In this document: one piece after another, positions 32,062 to 41,221 of the stretch | Layout of the letters: the number at the start of each line of letters is the position of its first letter | How positions within the stretch are numbered: position 1 is the first letter of the stretch | Source of the DNA: Bacteroidota bacterium | GTDB lineage: Bacteria; Bacteroidota; Bacteroidia; Cytophagales; Cyclobacteriaceae | Direction: 5' to 3' | Assembly (NCBI GenBank): GCA_023428695.1 | Contig: JAEYWY010000026.1 | Coordinates: 256,662-320,661, forward strand | DNA length: 64,000 bases | Notes under the pieces: generated by a model | The model's input: only the letters and a program-made list of their open reading frames with translations | Databases searched by the model: none | What the model was told of the DNA's origin: nothing | Translations under genes and position numbers: made by a program

Positions 32062-33993
32062 TTACATTTCTCTTGGAGCAGGGATCTTATTTCGCAGGTG
32101 CTTCTCGAAGAAGCCCTCCATCGCCCGGTAGAACTCGAACCGGTTTTCTTCATTGTAAAATCCGTGCCCTTCATTATCCTTGACGATGTATTCCACGGTT
32201 ACGCCGCGCTGCCGCAGGGATTCGACGATCTGGTCCGATTCAGCCTTGTTGACACGTGGATCGTTTGCGCCTTGGGCAACAAGCAGCGGGCATTTGATTT
32301 TGTCCACGTGAAATGCGGGGGATACTTCCGCGAGCATAAGGCTGTCCTTTTTCGGGTCGCCGACCATTTCATAAAGCATTGCCCTGAATGGTTCCCAGTA
32401 CGGGGGAATAGTGTTCATGAACGTAAACATGTTTGATACGCCAACGTAGTCGACAGCACATGAATACAGGTCGGGTGTACGCGTTATTCCTGCGAGTGTT
32501 GCGTATCCGCCATAACTTCCGCCATAAATCGCTATGCGGGTGGAGTCAGCAATACCTTCGCTGATCAGCCATTTCACACCGTCTGTAATATCGTCCTGCA
32601 TTTTACGGCCCCATTCGCGGAAGGAGGATTCCCAGAACTTCCTTCCATAACCGGTTGATCCACGGAAATTCATTTGCAGGACGGCATACCCGCGGTTTGC
32701 AAGAAACTGGCACTCGGGATTGAAGCCCCACGAATCACGCGCCCACGGCCCGCCATGCGGATTGACCACCACGGGCAGATTAGTAGCAGGCACACCTTTC
32801 GGCAGTGTGAGGTAGCCATTGATTGTCAGACCATCGCGCGACGTGTACTTGATGGGCTTCATCGTCGCCATGTTGCTCTCTTCAAGCCATGGTTTGTAGT
32901 CAGCGAGTTTGGTGAACTTGTCACTTGCAACGTCGTAGAAATAATATCCGCCGAAGTATCGGTCACTGTATGCGTAAACAAGAAGCTTGTCTTCATTCAG
33001 GTTTTTGCGCGTAACAGTGAATACATAATCGGGAATCGCTTTACTGATTTTCTCTTCGATCTGGCGCGTTTCGTTGTCGAGATAATGCTTTTGCGGCTTG
33101 TCAGTTTCAAACTCAACTGTTGTGAGCACTTTACGTTTCCGTGAATAGTCAAGATTGGATATATCTACCTCCGGATTTTCGTAAATCACTCTCACTTCTT
33201 TTCCGGTGGCAGGATCGAATTCGACGAGCGCTGTTTTGTCGCGCCCCAGGTTTGAAATTGCATAAAGATTCCTGTTGTCGAATGTGAACAGAACCGGGAA
33301 GAGAGTCTCCTTGAAATTAGTCGTGATTACCGTGCGGAATTTGTCGTTTTCGGTTTCACGGTAAAGAACGCTTGAGTTCACGCCATCACTTGTTACTGCG
33401 GCGCGAATACGACCATCGTGATCGGTTACCCATTGCGTTATGTTGCCCGGGTTTTCCGCGACCAACTTCATTTCACCGGTTTCGGTGTTTAACAAGTACA
33501 CATCAAAAATCTGAGGGTTGCGCTTGTTGTGCGAGATGAGCAATTCATTGGGGCGATCAACCAGCATATCCACGATTTCCGAGCGCACGCCGCTGAACGG
33601 TGTATGATCTTTAAGATCGGAACCGTCTGGCTTCACCGACAGGATATGCAGATTTTCGTCTCCGCCGATATCCTTCACGTAGATGATTCGGTCATCGCTT
33701 TCCCATTCAGCATTGTAAATGCTCCGTTCCGTCTCGGTGGTGAGGGGCGTTGCGGTGGTGTCGCCTAACTTTTGAATAAACACGTTCATGCGACCCATAT
33801 GCGGGGCGCGATAGATGATCATCTCACCATTGGGTGAAATGCGAAATGCAGCGGTCTGGGGGTCCTTGAAGAATTCTTCCATCGCGACCGGCGTCGCTGG
33901 CGTTTCGGTTGCGGCCTTTTCGGGTGTACGACACTGTAAAAGGCAAATCAGGATAGATGACAACAATATTGTCATCAGGAGAAGTTTTTTCAT
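32062..33993 (-). CDS. S9 family prolyl oligopeptidase-type serine peptidase, lipoprotein
   Basis: A 643-residue exported protein: signal KKLLLMTILLSSILICLLQC with a lipobox-like LLQC. Residues 40-390 are a beta-propeller-like region. The alpha/beta hydrolase domain (about 400-630) shows the Ser nucleophile in GGSYGGYA, Asp in GANDPRV and His in DNEGHGF. Typical for the acylaminoacyl-peptidase or dipeptidyl-peptidase-like S9C group that degrades peptides in the periplasm. The gene is monocistronic, with a terminator behind it. Confidence 0.92.
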   Translation of the reverse strand: MKKLLLMTILLSSILICLLQCRTPEKAATETPATPVAMEEFFKDPQTAAFRISPNGEMIIYRAPHMGRMNVFIQKLGDTTATPLTTETERSIYNAEWESDDRIIYVKDIGGDENLHILSVKPDGSDLKDHTPFSGVRSEIVDMLVDRPNELLISHNKRNPQIFDVYLLNTETGEMKLVAENPGNITQWVTDHDGRIRAAVTSDGVNSSVLYRETENDKFRTVITTNFKETLFPVLFTFDNRNLYAISNLGRDKTALVEFDPATGKEVRVIYENPEVDISNLDYSRKRKVLTTVEFETDKPQKHYLDNETRQIEEKISKAIPDYVFTVTRKNLNEDKLLVYAYSDRYFGGYYFYDVASDKFTKLADYKPWLEESNMATMKPIKYTSRDGLTINGYLTLPKGVPATNLPVVVNPHGGPWARDSWGFNPECQFLANRGYAVLQMNFRGSTGYGRKFWESSFREWGRKMQDDITDGVKWLISEGIADSTRIAIYGGSYGGYATLAGITRTPDLYSCAVDYVGVSNMFTFMNTIPPYWEPFRAMLYEMVGDPKKDSLMLAEVSPAFHVDKIKCPLLVAQGANDPRVNKAESDQIVESLRQRGVTVEYIVKDNEGHGFYNEENRFEFYRAMEGFFEKHLRNKIPAPREM

Positions 33994-34062
33994 AATGATT
34001 GGGGATTGGAGAAAGTAAAGTTAACATTCCCTCAGTCAAACCCAAGTGCGGGAAAGGGGGAT

Positions 34063-34521
34063 TTAGCGCAGGCGATTGGAGTCGCGTACGACGCGTTCGT
34101 CGCGGCGAATGAACCTCAATGCCAGCCAGTTAGCCAACACGGCAACGGCAGGGAGCCAGATGCCTAATCCGTAGGTGCCACCCGAATTCTTGATGAACCC
34201 GGAGCCGAAATAAACCGCTGCCGCATATCCGCCAACGAGAACAAGGGAGTTAAGCGCACCCAGTTTGATTTGAAGTATTCTGTCCTTGTATTTCCGGATT
34301 TCGATGAACGCTATTGTTATACTGGCAATAAACAGAATGCCGGTCAACGCATAGGGAATGTACTCAAACGAGCGTTCCCCATCTTTTATGGAAACATATT
34401 GCAACGCATAGAGCCGATGTACTGTACCATTTTCCTCGGTTCCCCAAATAGGAAGAAAAATTGCGGCAATGAGACTAACGATGCCAATTGCCAGAAATAC
34501 AGTTTGAATCCTTTGCCACAT
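34063..34521 (-). CDS. DUF4293 membrane protein
   Basis: A 152-residue protein starting MWQRIQTVFLAIGIVSLIAAIFLPIW, with four hydrophobic helices (about 7-28, 55-75, 88-110, 120-140) and the DUF4293 pattern. No function is known; the family is restricted to Bacteroidota. It is divergent from the thiolase gene by 69 bases. Confidence 0.85.
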   Translation of the reverse strand: MWQRIQTVFLAIGIVSLIAAIFLPIWGTEENGTVHRLYALQYVSIKDGERSFEYIPYALTGILFIASITIAFIEIRKYKDRILQIKLGALNSLVLVGGYAAAVYFGSGFIKNSGGTYGLGIWLPAVAVLANWLALRFIRRDERVVRDSNRLR

Positions 34522-34590
34522 GTGGGTGTTGCGTTAACTTGGTGGCAAAAGTATAAATAATATCTAAACCGACAGGCCTTCGCTGCCGCA

Positions 34591-35784
34591 ATGAAATCAG
34601 CTTTTGTTTTAGACATTCTCCGGACACCGATCGGCAGGTATGGCGGTGCGTTGTCATCAATCCGACCGGATGACCTTGCAGCTATCGTTATCAGAAAACT
34701 GGTTGAGCGAAATCCGCTCGTTGACCCTTCACGTATTGAGGACGTTTTTTTTGGGGCTGCGAATCAGGCTGGCGAAGACAACCGTAACGTTGCCCGAATG
34801 GCCTTGCTCCTTGCGGGTCTGCCCGTGACCGTGCCAGGTGTCACCATTAATCGCCTCTGTGCTTCCGGTCTCGACGCGATCGTGCAGGCTTCACGCGCAA
34901 TAAAAAGCGGCGACGGCGAATTGTTTATTGCGGGCGGTGTTGAAAGTATGAGTCGCTCGCCTTTCGTAATGGCCAAACAGGAGCAACCTTTTTCGAGGCA
35001 CGCGGAAATTTACGATACAACTATCGGCTGGCGTTTCACCAATCCCGCGCTTGCGCAGATGTATCATCCATATTCAATGGGTGAAACTGCGGAGAACGTG
35101 GCTGAGCGATATAAAATCAGCCGGATTGATCAAGACGAGTTTGCACTGTCATCGCAGCGGAAGTATGCGGCGGCTAATTCGGCAGGGCGATTCAAATCGG
35201 AACGGGTTGAGGTTGCGTTGAGGAAAGGAACGAAAGAAGTCACTGTTACCGACGATGAACATCCGAGAGAGACGAGCCTCGAGAAGTTGGCATCGTTAAA
35301 GCCTGCATTCAGGGAGAACGGAACTGTTACAGCAGGGAACTCGTCGGGTATAAACGATGGTGCGGCTGCATGTTTGTTGGGTAGTGAAGACATGTTAAAG
35401 GATATCAAAACTTCTCCGCTTGTAAGGATCGTTTCACACGCAGTTGCAGGAGTTGATCCGTCGGAGATGGGAATGGGTCCTGTTCCTGCTGCGCGAAGAG
35501 CATTGCACCGCGCCGGACTTTCGGTCAAGGATTTGGGCCTGGTAGAATTGAATGAAGCATTTGCTTCGCAGGCCATCGCGTGCATCAGAGAACTTGACCT
35601 TGATCCGTCAGTGGTCAATGTTAACGGAGGCGCAATTGCAATAGGGCATCCGTTAGGGTGCAGTGGCGTGCGAATCAGCGCGACGCTCATCCACGAAATG
35701 GGCCGGCGAAAAGTCAGATACGGATTAGCGACAATGTGTATTGGCGTGGGTCAGGGCGAGGCAGTCATATTTGAATTGTGCTAA
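34591..35784 (+). CDS. thiolase, 3-oxoadipyl-CoA thiolase (PcaF)-like
   Basis: A 397-residue type I thiolase. Seen: NRLCASGLDAI with the acyl-accepting Cys near residue 90, GGVESMSR, GGAIAIGHPLGCSG with His, and TMCIGVGQGEA with the second Cys. The string DTTIGWRFTNP and TAENVAERY resemble PcaF/PaaJ more than FadA. It would cleave 3-oxoadipyl-CoA to succinyl-CoA and acetyl-CoA, or work on other beta-ketoacyl-CoAs. No other paa or pca genes are present, so the substrate is open. Confidence 0.88.
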   Translation: MKSAFVLDILRTPIGRYGGALSSIRPDDLAAIVIRKLVERNPLVDPSRIEDVFFGAANQAGEDNRNVARMALLLAGLPVTVPGVTINRLCASGLDAIVQASRAIKSGDGELFIAGGVESMSRSPFVMAKQEQPFSRHAEIYDTTIGWRFTNPALAQMYHPYSMGETAENVAERYKISRIDQDEFALSSQRKYAAANSAGRFKSERVEVALRKGTKEVTVTDDEHPRETSLEKLASLKPAFRENGTVTAGNSSGINDGAAACLLGSEDMLKDIKTSPLVRIVSHAVAGVDPSEMGMGPVPAARRALHRAGLSVKDLGLVELNEAFASQAIACIRELDLDPSVVNVNGGAIAIGHPLGCSGVRISATLIHEMGRRKVRYGLATMCIGVGQGEAVIFELC

Positions 35785-35799
35785 GAAGCCAGTCAGCGT

Positions 35800-36579
35800 A
35801 TGCGTTACTTTTTTGAAATCAGCTACAACGGTTCCGCTTATGCAGGCTGGCAATCACAACGCAACGCTACGGGTATCCAGACCGTTGTTGAAGAGTGTCT
35901 GTCCCTGCTGTTACGGGAAAAAGTTGAAATAACTGCCAGCGGCAGGACCGACGCCGGCGTTCATTGTGAGCAGCAGTTCTTTCACGCCGACATCGGGCAG
36001 GAAATAGAAAAAGCAGATATGATTCACCGGATGAATTCATTTCTGCCGCGAGACATTGCAATTCTTGATATACTCAGGGTTAAGCCCGATGCAAACGCCC
36101 GCTACGATGCAATTGAGAGATCATACGTTTATCATATCACACGTCAAAAAGACCCTCTCAGCGTAGGTTATGCATGGCATTTCTTCAAACCCCTGAATGT
36201 GACTTTGATGAATGAAGCAGCTGCACTGTTGCGCGGGAAACAAGATTTTCAGTGCTTCAGCAAGGTAAAAACCAACGTAAATAACTTTATTTGCGACATC
36301 AAACGGGCATCCTGGCAAGAAACCGGTGAACGGCTTGAATTTCACATCACGGCAAACCGGTTCCTGAGGGGAATGGTAAGAGCGATCGTTGGTACACTCG
36401 TTGACGTGGGCCAGGGAAAAACTTCTATCGAAAAATTCCGTGAAATACTGTCAACGCGCGACCGGCGCGAGGCGGGTGCCAACGTGCCTCCGGAAGGTCT
36501 TTTCCTGAAACAGGTCCGGTACCCTGCGGATATTTTTTTGGAAGAGAACTTTGCGAATCAACGATTAACAGACAACTAA
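35800..36579 (+). CDS. truA: tRNA pseudouridine(38-40) synthase TruA
   Basis: A 259-residue enzyme of normal length that isomerises uridines at positions 38-40 of the tRNA anticodon arm. The catalytic Asp is in ASGRTDAGVHC near residue 50; ISYNGSAYAGWQ at the N terminus and ANRFLRGMVRAIVGTL near the C terminus are typical. It lies 15 bases after the thiolase and its stop is followed directly by the GTG of the ABC gene. Confidence 0.95.
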   Translation: MRYFFEISYNGSAYAGWQSQRNATGIQTVVEECLSLLLREKVEITASGRTDAGVHCEQQFFHADIGQEIEKADMIHRMNSFLPRDIAILDILRVKPDANARYDAIERSYVYHITRQKDPLSVGYAWHFFKPLNVTLMNEAAALLRGKQDFQCFSKVKTNVNNFICDIKRASWQETGERLEFHITANRFLRGMVRAIVGTLVDVGQGKTSIEKFREILSTRDRREAGANVPPEGLFLKQVRYPADIFLEENFANQRLTDN

Positions 36580-38352
36580 GTGGACAAAGAGCAAATAAGC
36601 AGCGGAAATATAATTGACTGGTCCGTTCTGCGGCGGCTCATGCGCTTCGTCAAACCGTACAAGGGAACCTTTGTATTGGTTATTGTACTCACTTTCCTCC
36701 TGGGAGTTTTTGCCCCCATACGACCGTTGTTTATTCAATACACGCTTGATCAACACGTAGCTGAAGGCAACTATGCGGCTATGGTAAATGTGATCATCCT
36801 GTTATTCGTATTGCTCATTGTTAACAGCATTGTTCAATATGCGCACACATATCTTTCGGGGTGGCTGGGTCAGCAGGTAATACGGGATATTCGAAGTCGC
36901 CTTTATAAACATATTGTAAGCTTACGCCTACGCTTCTTCGATCGTACGCCTATTGGCCGTCTTGTCACGCGCACCATTTCCGATGTCGAGACGCTCTCCG
37001 ATGTGTTCAGCGAAGGTCTTGCTGCCATGGTTGGCGATTTGCTGCAAATCATCTTTATCCTGGCGTTCATGTTTTGGCAGGACTGGAGGCTGGCGTTGTT
37101 AAGTCTTTCTACCATTCCGTTGTTGCTGATCAGCACGTACGTATTCAAGGAGAAAATCAAAGTCGCATTCAATGATGTCCGCAACGCAGTGGCTAATCTC
37201 AACACCTTCGTTCAGGAACACCTCACGGGAATGAACGTCGTGCAGATATTCGGAAGCGAAAAACAGGAGTTCGCAAAATTCAAAGCGATCAATGATGAAC
37301 ATAAGCAGGCCAACCTGCGTTCCGTTCTTTATTATTCGATTTATTTTCCGGTTGCGGAAATTATCGCAGCGGCTGGAATCGGATTGCTGGTGTGGTATGG
37401 TGCGAAAGGTGTGATCAACTATGAAGAAACCGGGATTACGATCGGCAAGCTTATTGCGTTCATCATGTACATTCAAATGTTCTTCAGACCGATCCGCATG
37501 ATCGCTGACCGATACAATACGCTTCAGATGGGAATCGTAAGTTCCTCCCGAATTCTGAATCTTCTCGACAATCAGGAGAACGTCCAGCACAACGGGACCC
37601 ATATACCAACGCAGCTCAAGGGCGAAGTCAGTTTTGATAACGTGTGGTTCGCCTACAACGAAGGCGAGTATGTATTGAAGGGCATCAACATCAACATACG
37701 CGCAGGCGAAACAGTTGCGCTTGTCGGCGCTACCGGAGCAGGGAAGTCATCCGTGATTAATTTGCTTAACCGCTTTTATGAAATCGAGCGTGGCTCAATC
37801 AGGATTGACGGAGTCGATGTTAAGGATTATGACCTCGGCAACCTTCGCAAGTGTATCGGTGTGGTACTTCAGGATGTATTCCTTTTCTCCGATACTATCC
37901 GGCAAAACATTACGCTGGGAAACAGTGACGTTACGGATGAACTGATCTGGCAGGCTGCTGATCTGGTTGGTGCACGGAAATTTATTGAACGTCTACCGGG
38001 ACAACTCTCCTACAATGTGATGGAGCGGGGATCAACGTTATCTGTCGGTCAGCGACAACTCATTTCATTTATTCGTGCGATGGTTTACGATCCGCGAATC
38101 CTTGTTTTGGATGAAGCCACTTCTTCCGTCGACTCCGAAACGGAGGAAATGATTCAACAGGCTATCGGCAAGATGATGAAAGGGCGGACCGCGATCGTGA
38201 TCGCCCACAGGCTCTCAACTATTCAAAAGGCAGACAAGATTATCGTTCTTGATCATGGTGAGGTCAAGGAAGAAGGCACACATGAGGAATTGCTGGAAAA
38301 AGGCGGTTTTTACTTCCAACTCCACAAAATGCAGTACAAGGTGTTCGTTTAA
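36580..38352 (+). CDS. ABC exporter half with non-canonical signature motif (LmrD/YheH-like)
   Basis: A 590-residue permease/ATPase fusion; GTG start directly after the truA stop. Six helices to about residue 320. ATPase motifs: Walker A GATGAGKS at about 382, Walker B LVLDEATSSVD with the catalytic Glu, H-loop IAHRLS. The signature motif is LSVGQRQ in place of LSGGQ, near residue 485. In heterodimeric exporters (LmrCD, YheIH/BmrCD, TM287/288) one subunit has just this kind of degenerate signature. The partner would be the convergent gene at 39263-41071, which has the complementary defect. Confidence 0.9.
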   Translation: MDKEQISSGNIIDWSVLRRLMRFVKPYKGTFVLVIVLTFLLGVFAPIRPLFIQYTLDQHVAEGNYAAMVNVIILLFVLLIVNSIVQYAHTYLSGWLGQQVIRDIRSRLYKHIVSLRLRFFDRTPIGRLVTRTISDVETLSDVFSEGLAAMVGDLLQIIFILAFMFWQDWRLALLSLSTIPLLLISTYVFKEKIKVAFNDVRNAVANLNTFVQEHLTGMNVVQIFGSEKQEFAKFKAINDEHKQANLRSVLYYSIYFPVAEIIAAAGIGLLVWYGAKGVINYEETGITIGKLIAFIMYIQMFFRPIRMIADRYNTLQMGIVSSSRILNLLDNQENVQHNGTHIPTQLKGEVSFDNVWFAYNEGEYVLKGININIRAGETVALVGATGAGKSSVINLLNRFYEIERGSIRIDGVDVKDYDLGNLRKCIGVVLQDVFLFSDTIRQNITLGNSDVTDELIWQAADLVGARKFIERLPGQLSYNVMERGSTLSVGQRQLISFIRAMVYDPRILVLDEATSSVDSETEEMIQQAIGKMMKGRTAIVIAHRLSTIQKADKIIVLDHGEVKEEGTHEELLEKGGFYFQLHKMQYKVFV

Positions 38353-38404
38353 TTCTTTATCGCCTAAAAACAAACATGGCTTCGCTGATCTTGCCAAAAC
38401 GAAG

Positions 38405-38412
38405 TATATTTG
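38405..38412 (+). promoter_or_regulatory. -7 element very close to the start of the barrel gene
   Basis: TATATTTG, an exact TAnnTTTG, lies only 6 bases before the ATG at 38419. If used, transcription would start at or next to the start codon, giving a leaderless mRNA. No -33 TTG is clear. Confidence 0.4.
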
Positions 38413-38418
38413 TTATGA

Positions 38419-39162
38419 ATGGGCTATCGAGTCATCATTCTATTGATCCTCCTGACCTCCGTTGCTTCTGGCGTGATGGCGCAGTCGTCGCGTCCTTCCG
38501 GTAACAGAACGAAAAGCCTTTATACCCAGAAGCGGTTTAATGTGAATGCTACACGCGTCCGTGGTGCGAAAGCAAAAATCGTTTGCCCCATCTTCGAACA
38601 TAGCCGCTATCCGTATCAGGGTATTGGATTCAAGCTTGGTGATCCCTTCGGACTTACCTATAAGTTTTACGCGACGAAAAAACTTGCCTTCGTCCTTGAT
38701 GCAGGGCGGCCGGCCAGCGGTTTATATAACCGATATTTCAGAGAAAAATTCGACGGATATATTTTGACCGATACATTCTCAACGGCTGAAGCGAGTATCA
38801 CACCAATCACGCACAAGGTCAAGTCCGACATAATTCTTGAAGCAAAAGTGCTTTTTCATGTAGATGTAACAAAAATTGCTTCCGGGCTCCAAATGTACGT
38901 TGGCGGTGGGTGGGAGTGGAAGCGAACACGGCTTCAGTATGACTATACCTATACCACAGGAGATTTCCGCGATGTCGACGACTTCGGCCGCTTTGAACGA
39001 ACGCGTGTTACGATGGGCCCGCAGCTTGTTATGGGAATTGAGTACGCTTATTTCAGCATCCCCATCTCGGCGTTCATGGAACTCGAATATTTCTCCGACG
39101 TACAGGCCGACCCTGGATGGACGCGGCTCGAAGGCGGTGTCGGTCTCCGCTACATCTTTTGA
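38419..39162 (+). CDS. outer-membrane beta-barrel-like protein of unknown function
   Basis: A 247-residue exported protein (signal YRVIILLILLTSVASGVMAQ). The mature part alternates polar and hydrophobic residues in short strands with aromatic girdles (YKFYATKKLAFVLDAG, LQMYVGGGWEW, EGGVGLRYIF at the very end), as in small 8-12-strand barrels; the terminal Phe is typical for outer-membrane insertion. No specific family is recognised. It sits between the two ABC half-exporter genes, so a role as an envelope partner is conceivable but unproven. An 11-base tandem repeat, TGACCGCTGAT twice (39160-39181), covers the stop codon. Confidence 0.65.
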   Translation: MGYRVIILLILLTSVASGVMAQSSRPSGNRTKSLYTQKRFNVNATRVRGAKAKIVCPIFEHSRYPYQGIGFKLGDPFGLTYKFYATKKLAFVLDAGRPASGLYNRYFREKFDGYILTDTFSTAEASITPITHKVKSDIILEAKVLFHVDVTKIASGLQMYVGGGWEWKRTRLQYDYTYTTGDFRDVDDFGRFERTRVTMGPQLVMGIEYAYFSIPISAFMELEYFSDVQADPGWTRLEGGVGLRYIF

Positions 39163-39262
39163 CCGCTGATTGACCGCTGATTAGGAGATTGCGCAGATTA
39201 GCATGATCATCTGTGGCTTCGCCACCGGCTAACCGCCGAATCCTTCAATCCCTCAGTCTCAG

Positions 39263-41071
39263 TTATGAGGGGCTTCCTTCCGTAGGCTCTTCCTCTTCTT
39301 CCAGATGTACTTGTTTTTCGTAGAGGTCGCGGTACACGCCACCCGCGTTCATCAGCGATTCGTGATCGCCCTGTTCCACGATCTCCCCATCAACAAGAAC
39401 AATGATCTTGTTCGCAAGTTTCGCAGAAGAAACGCGGTGCGAAATAATAATCGACGTGCGACCCTGCATGATGCGCTTCATGCTGTTGAGGATGTTGTTC
39501 TCGGTTTTTGTATCAACGGCTGAGAGTGCATCATCGAGCATCAGAATTTTTGGCTCCCGTACAATGGCTCTTGCAATTGAGACGCGCTGCTTCTGACCAC
39601 CCGACAACGTGATACCTCTTTCACCCACGCGTGTTGCAAATCCCTGTGGGAAATTCATGATGTTGTTGTAGACGTCGGCATCTTTCGCGGCCTGTAACAC
39701 TTTCCCCTCTTCCGGCTGGTCCATACCGAAAGCGACGTTATTGAAAATCGTATCACTGAAGAGAAATACGTCCTGCGGAACATAACCGATCTGACTCCTC
39801 AACGATGTTATGTTGTAGTCGGAAATCGGGATGTCGTCAATCAGTACCGAACCGTCGCGAACATCGTAAAGTCGCGACACGAGATTGGCGATCGTACTCT
39901 TTCCCGATCCCGTTGTTCCGATGATAGCGAGTGATTCGCCCGGGTCAATACGGAATGAAACATTCTTGAGAGCTCGAATACCGGTGTCAGGATAAACGAA
40001 AGACACATCACGAAACTCAACCCTTCCCGAAATTTCCCTTACGAGATCTTTTTCAGAAACGATGTTGGTGGTTGTCCGCAGAAATTCATTGATACGTTTC
40101 TGGGATGCTTCGGCGCGCTGCACGAGACTGGTCGTCCAACCTAAAGATGTTACAGGCCACGTAAGGAGGTTTACGTAGATGATGAATTCGGCAATGTTTC
40201 CGAATGTGAGATCCCCACGGATAACGCCAGCGCTACCGGCATACACGGTCAGTATTGTGCTCACGCCAATAAGCCCCATGATCAATGGATAAAACAACGC
40301 CTGAACTTTCGTAAGTCTCAAAGAGTGTCGGCGATAGGATTCGCTTTCTTCATCAAAACGGGCCGTGCTTTCCTGCTCACGATGAAATGACTTCAATACG
40401 CGAATTCCACTGAACGCCTCCTGGACGAAAGTGGAAAGCCTTGACTGGCGGATTTGAATTTCCTCCGACCGCTTTTCGATTTTGTTGTTAACGAAGAAGA
40501 TGCTCAATGAAAGTAACGGTAGCGGACTCAATGCATACCAGGTGAGTTCTGCGTGCTTCTCAAACATTATTGGAATAACCATGAGGAAGAGCGTCACGAG
40601 TGTAATTCCATACATTATCGCCGGACCGAGGTACATGCGCACACGACTGACATCTTCCGATATGCGGTTCATCAAATCGCCCGTGCTATTCCTCCTGTAA
40701 AAACTTAATGGCAGACTCTGATAGTGTTCAAAAATTTCATTTTTCAGATCATACTCTATGAGGCGAGACATCACGATCAGCGTTTGCCTTACAAAATAGA
40801 GAAACAACCCACGAAGGAATGCCATGACCAGAATGAGTCCGGCGTAAATCAAAATCCCGAATGCAAACGCGGAAAAGAAACTACCCTGAACAGACGTCTT
40901 TTCGAGAGCCTGATAGATTCGGTAATTGTCCGTAACGAGATCAAGGGCATGGCGCACGAGTTGTGCGGGCAGCACCTGGAACACGTTCGAGATGATAATG
41001 AACACGGTACCGAGCATCAGGTGCCACTTATATTTCAACAAATATTTGTTCAGATACCGGAGTTCCTTCAT
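39263..41071 (-). CDS. ABC exporter half with degenerate Walker B (LmrC/YheI-like)
   Basis: A 602-residue permease/ATPase fusion with six N-terminal helices. Walker A GTTGSGKS lies at about 387, the signature LSGGQKQRV is canonical, and Walker B reads MLDDALSAVD: the catalytic Glu is replaced by Asp. That is the pattern of the YheI/LmrC/TM287 subunit of heterodimeric exporters; the partner supplies a canonical Walker B. Its C-terminal tail is very acidic (LEEEEEPTEG). It faces the other half-exporter gene in convergent orientation; usually the two are tandem. Confidence 0.9.
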   Translation of the reverse strand: MKELRYLNKYLLKYKWHLMLGTVFIIISNVFQVLPAQLVRHALDLVTDNYRIYQALEKTSVQGSFFSAFAFGILIYAGLILVMAFLRGLFLYFVRQTLIVMSRLIEYDLKNEIFEHYQSLPLSFYRRNSTGDLMNRISEDVSRVRMYLGPAIMYGITLVTLFLMVIPIMFEKHAELTWYALSPLPLLSLSIFFVNNKIEKRSEEIQIRQSRLSTFVQEAFSGIRVLKSFHREQESTARFDEESESYRRHSLRLTKVQALFYPLIMGLIGVSTILTVYAGSAGVIRGDLTFGNIAEFIIYVNLLTWPVTSLGWTTSLVQRAEASQKRINEFLRTTTNIVSEKDLVREISGRVEFRDVSFVYPDTGIRALKNVSFRIDPGESLAIIGTTGSGKSTIANLVSRLYDVRDGSVLIDDIPISDYNITSLRSQIGYVPQDVFLFSDTIFNNVAFGMDQPEEGKVLQAAKDADVYNNIMNFPQGFATRVGERGITLSGGQKQRVSIARAIVREPKILMLDDALSAVDTKTENNILNSMKRIMQGRTSIIISHRVSSAKLANKIIVLVDGEIVEQGDHESLMNAGGVYRDLYEKQVHLEEEEEPTEGSPS

Positions 41072-41221
41072 GATATAATTTGGCGGTGATTTCTTTTAGC
41101 AAAATATCGTTCCAAAGCCCAATGCAAACGTTTGAAATCGGGTAATTTGCATAAAATTTTAAAGCTGTGCCGCGGCTTTGGCGGCGCTAAAACTACACAA
41201 TCAAACGCAAAATGTTCTTGT

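Noticed and set aside
39160..39225. Tandem TGACCGCTGAT repeat, ATGATCAT palindrome and a GTGGC-TTC-GCCAC mini-hairpin in the gap before the ABC gene.
   Set aside because: Copies are too few and the stem too short for a mobile element, CRISPR or terminator; recorded only as a local duplication over a stop codon.
41132..41221. 30-residue extension of the leucine-type dehydrogenase from a TTG codon.
   Set aside because: No homology to the family N terminus; two ATG codons at 41222 give the usual length.
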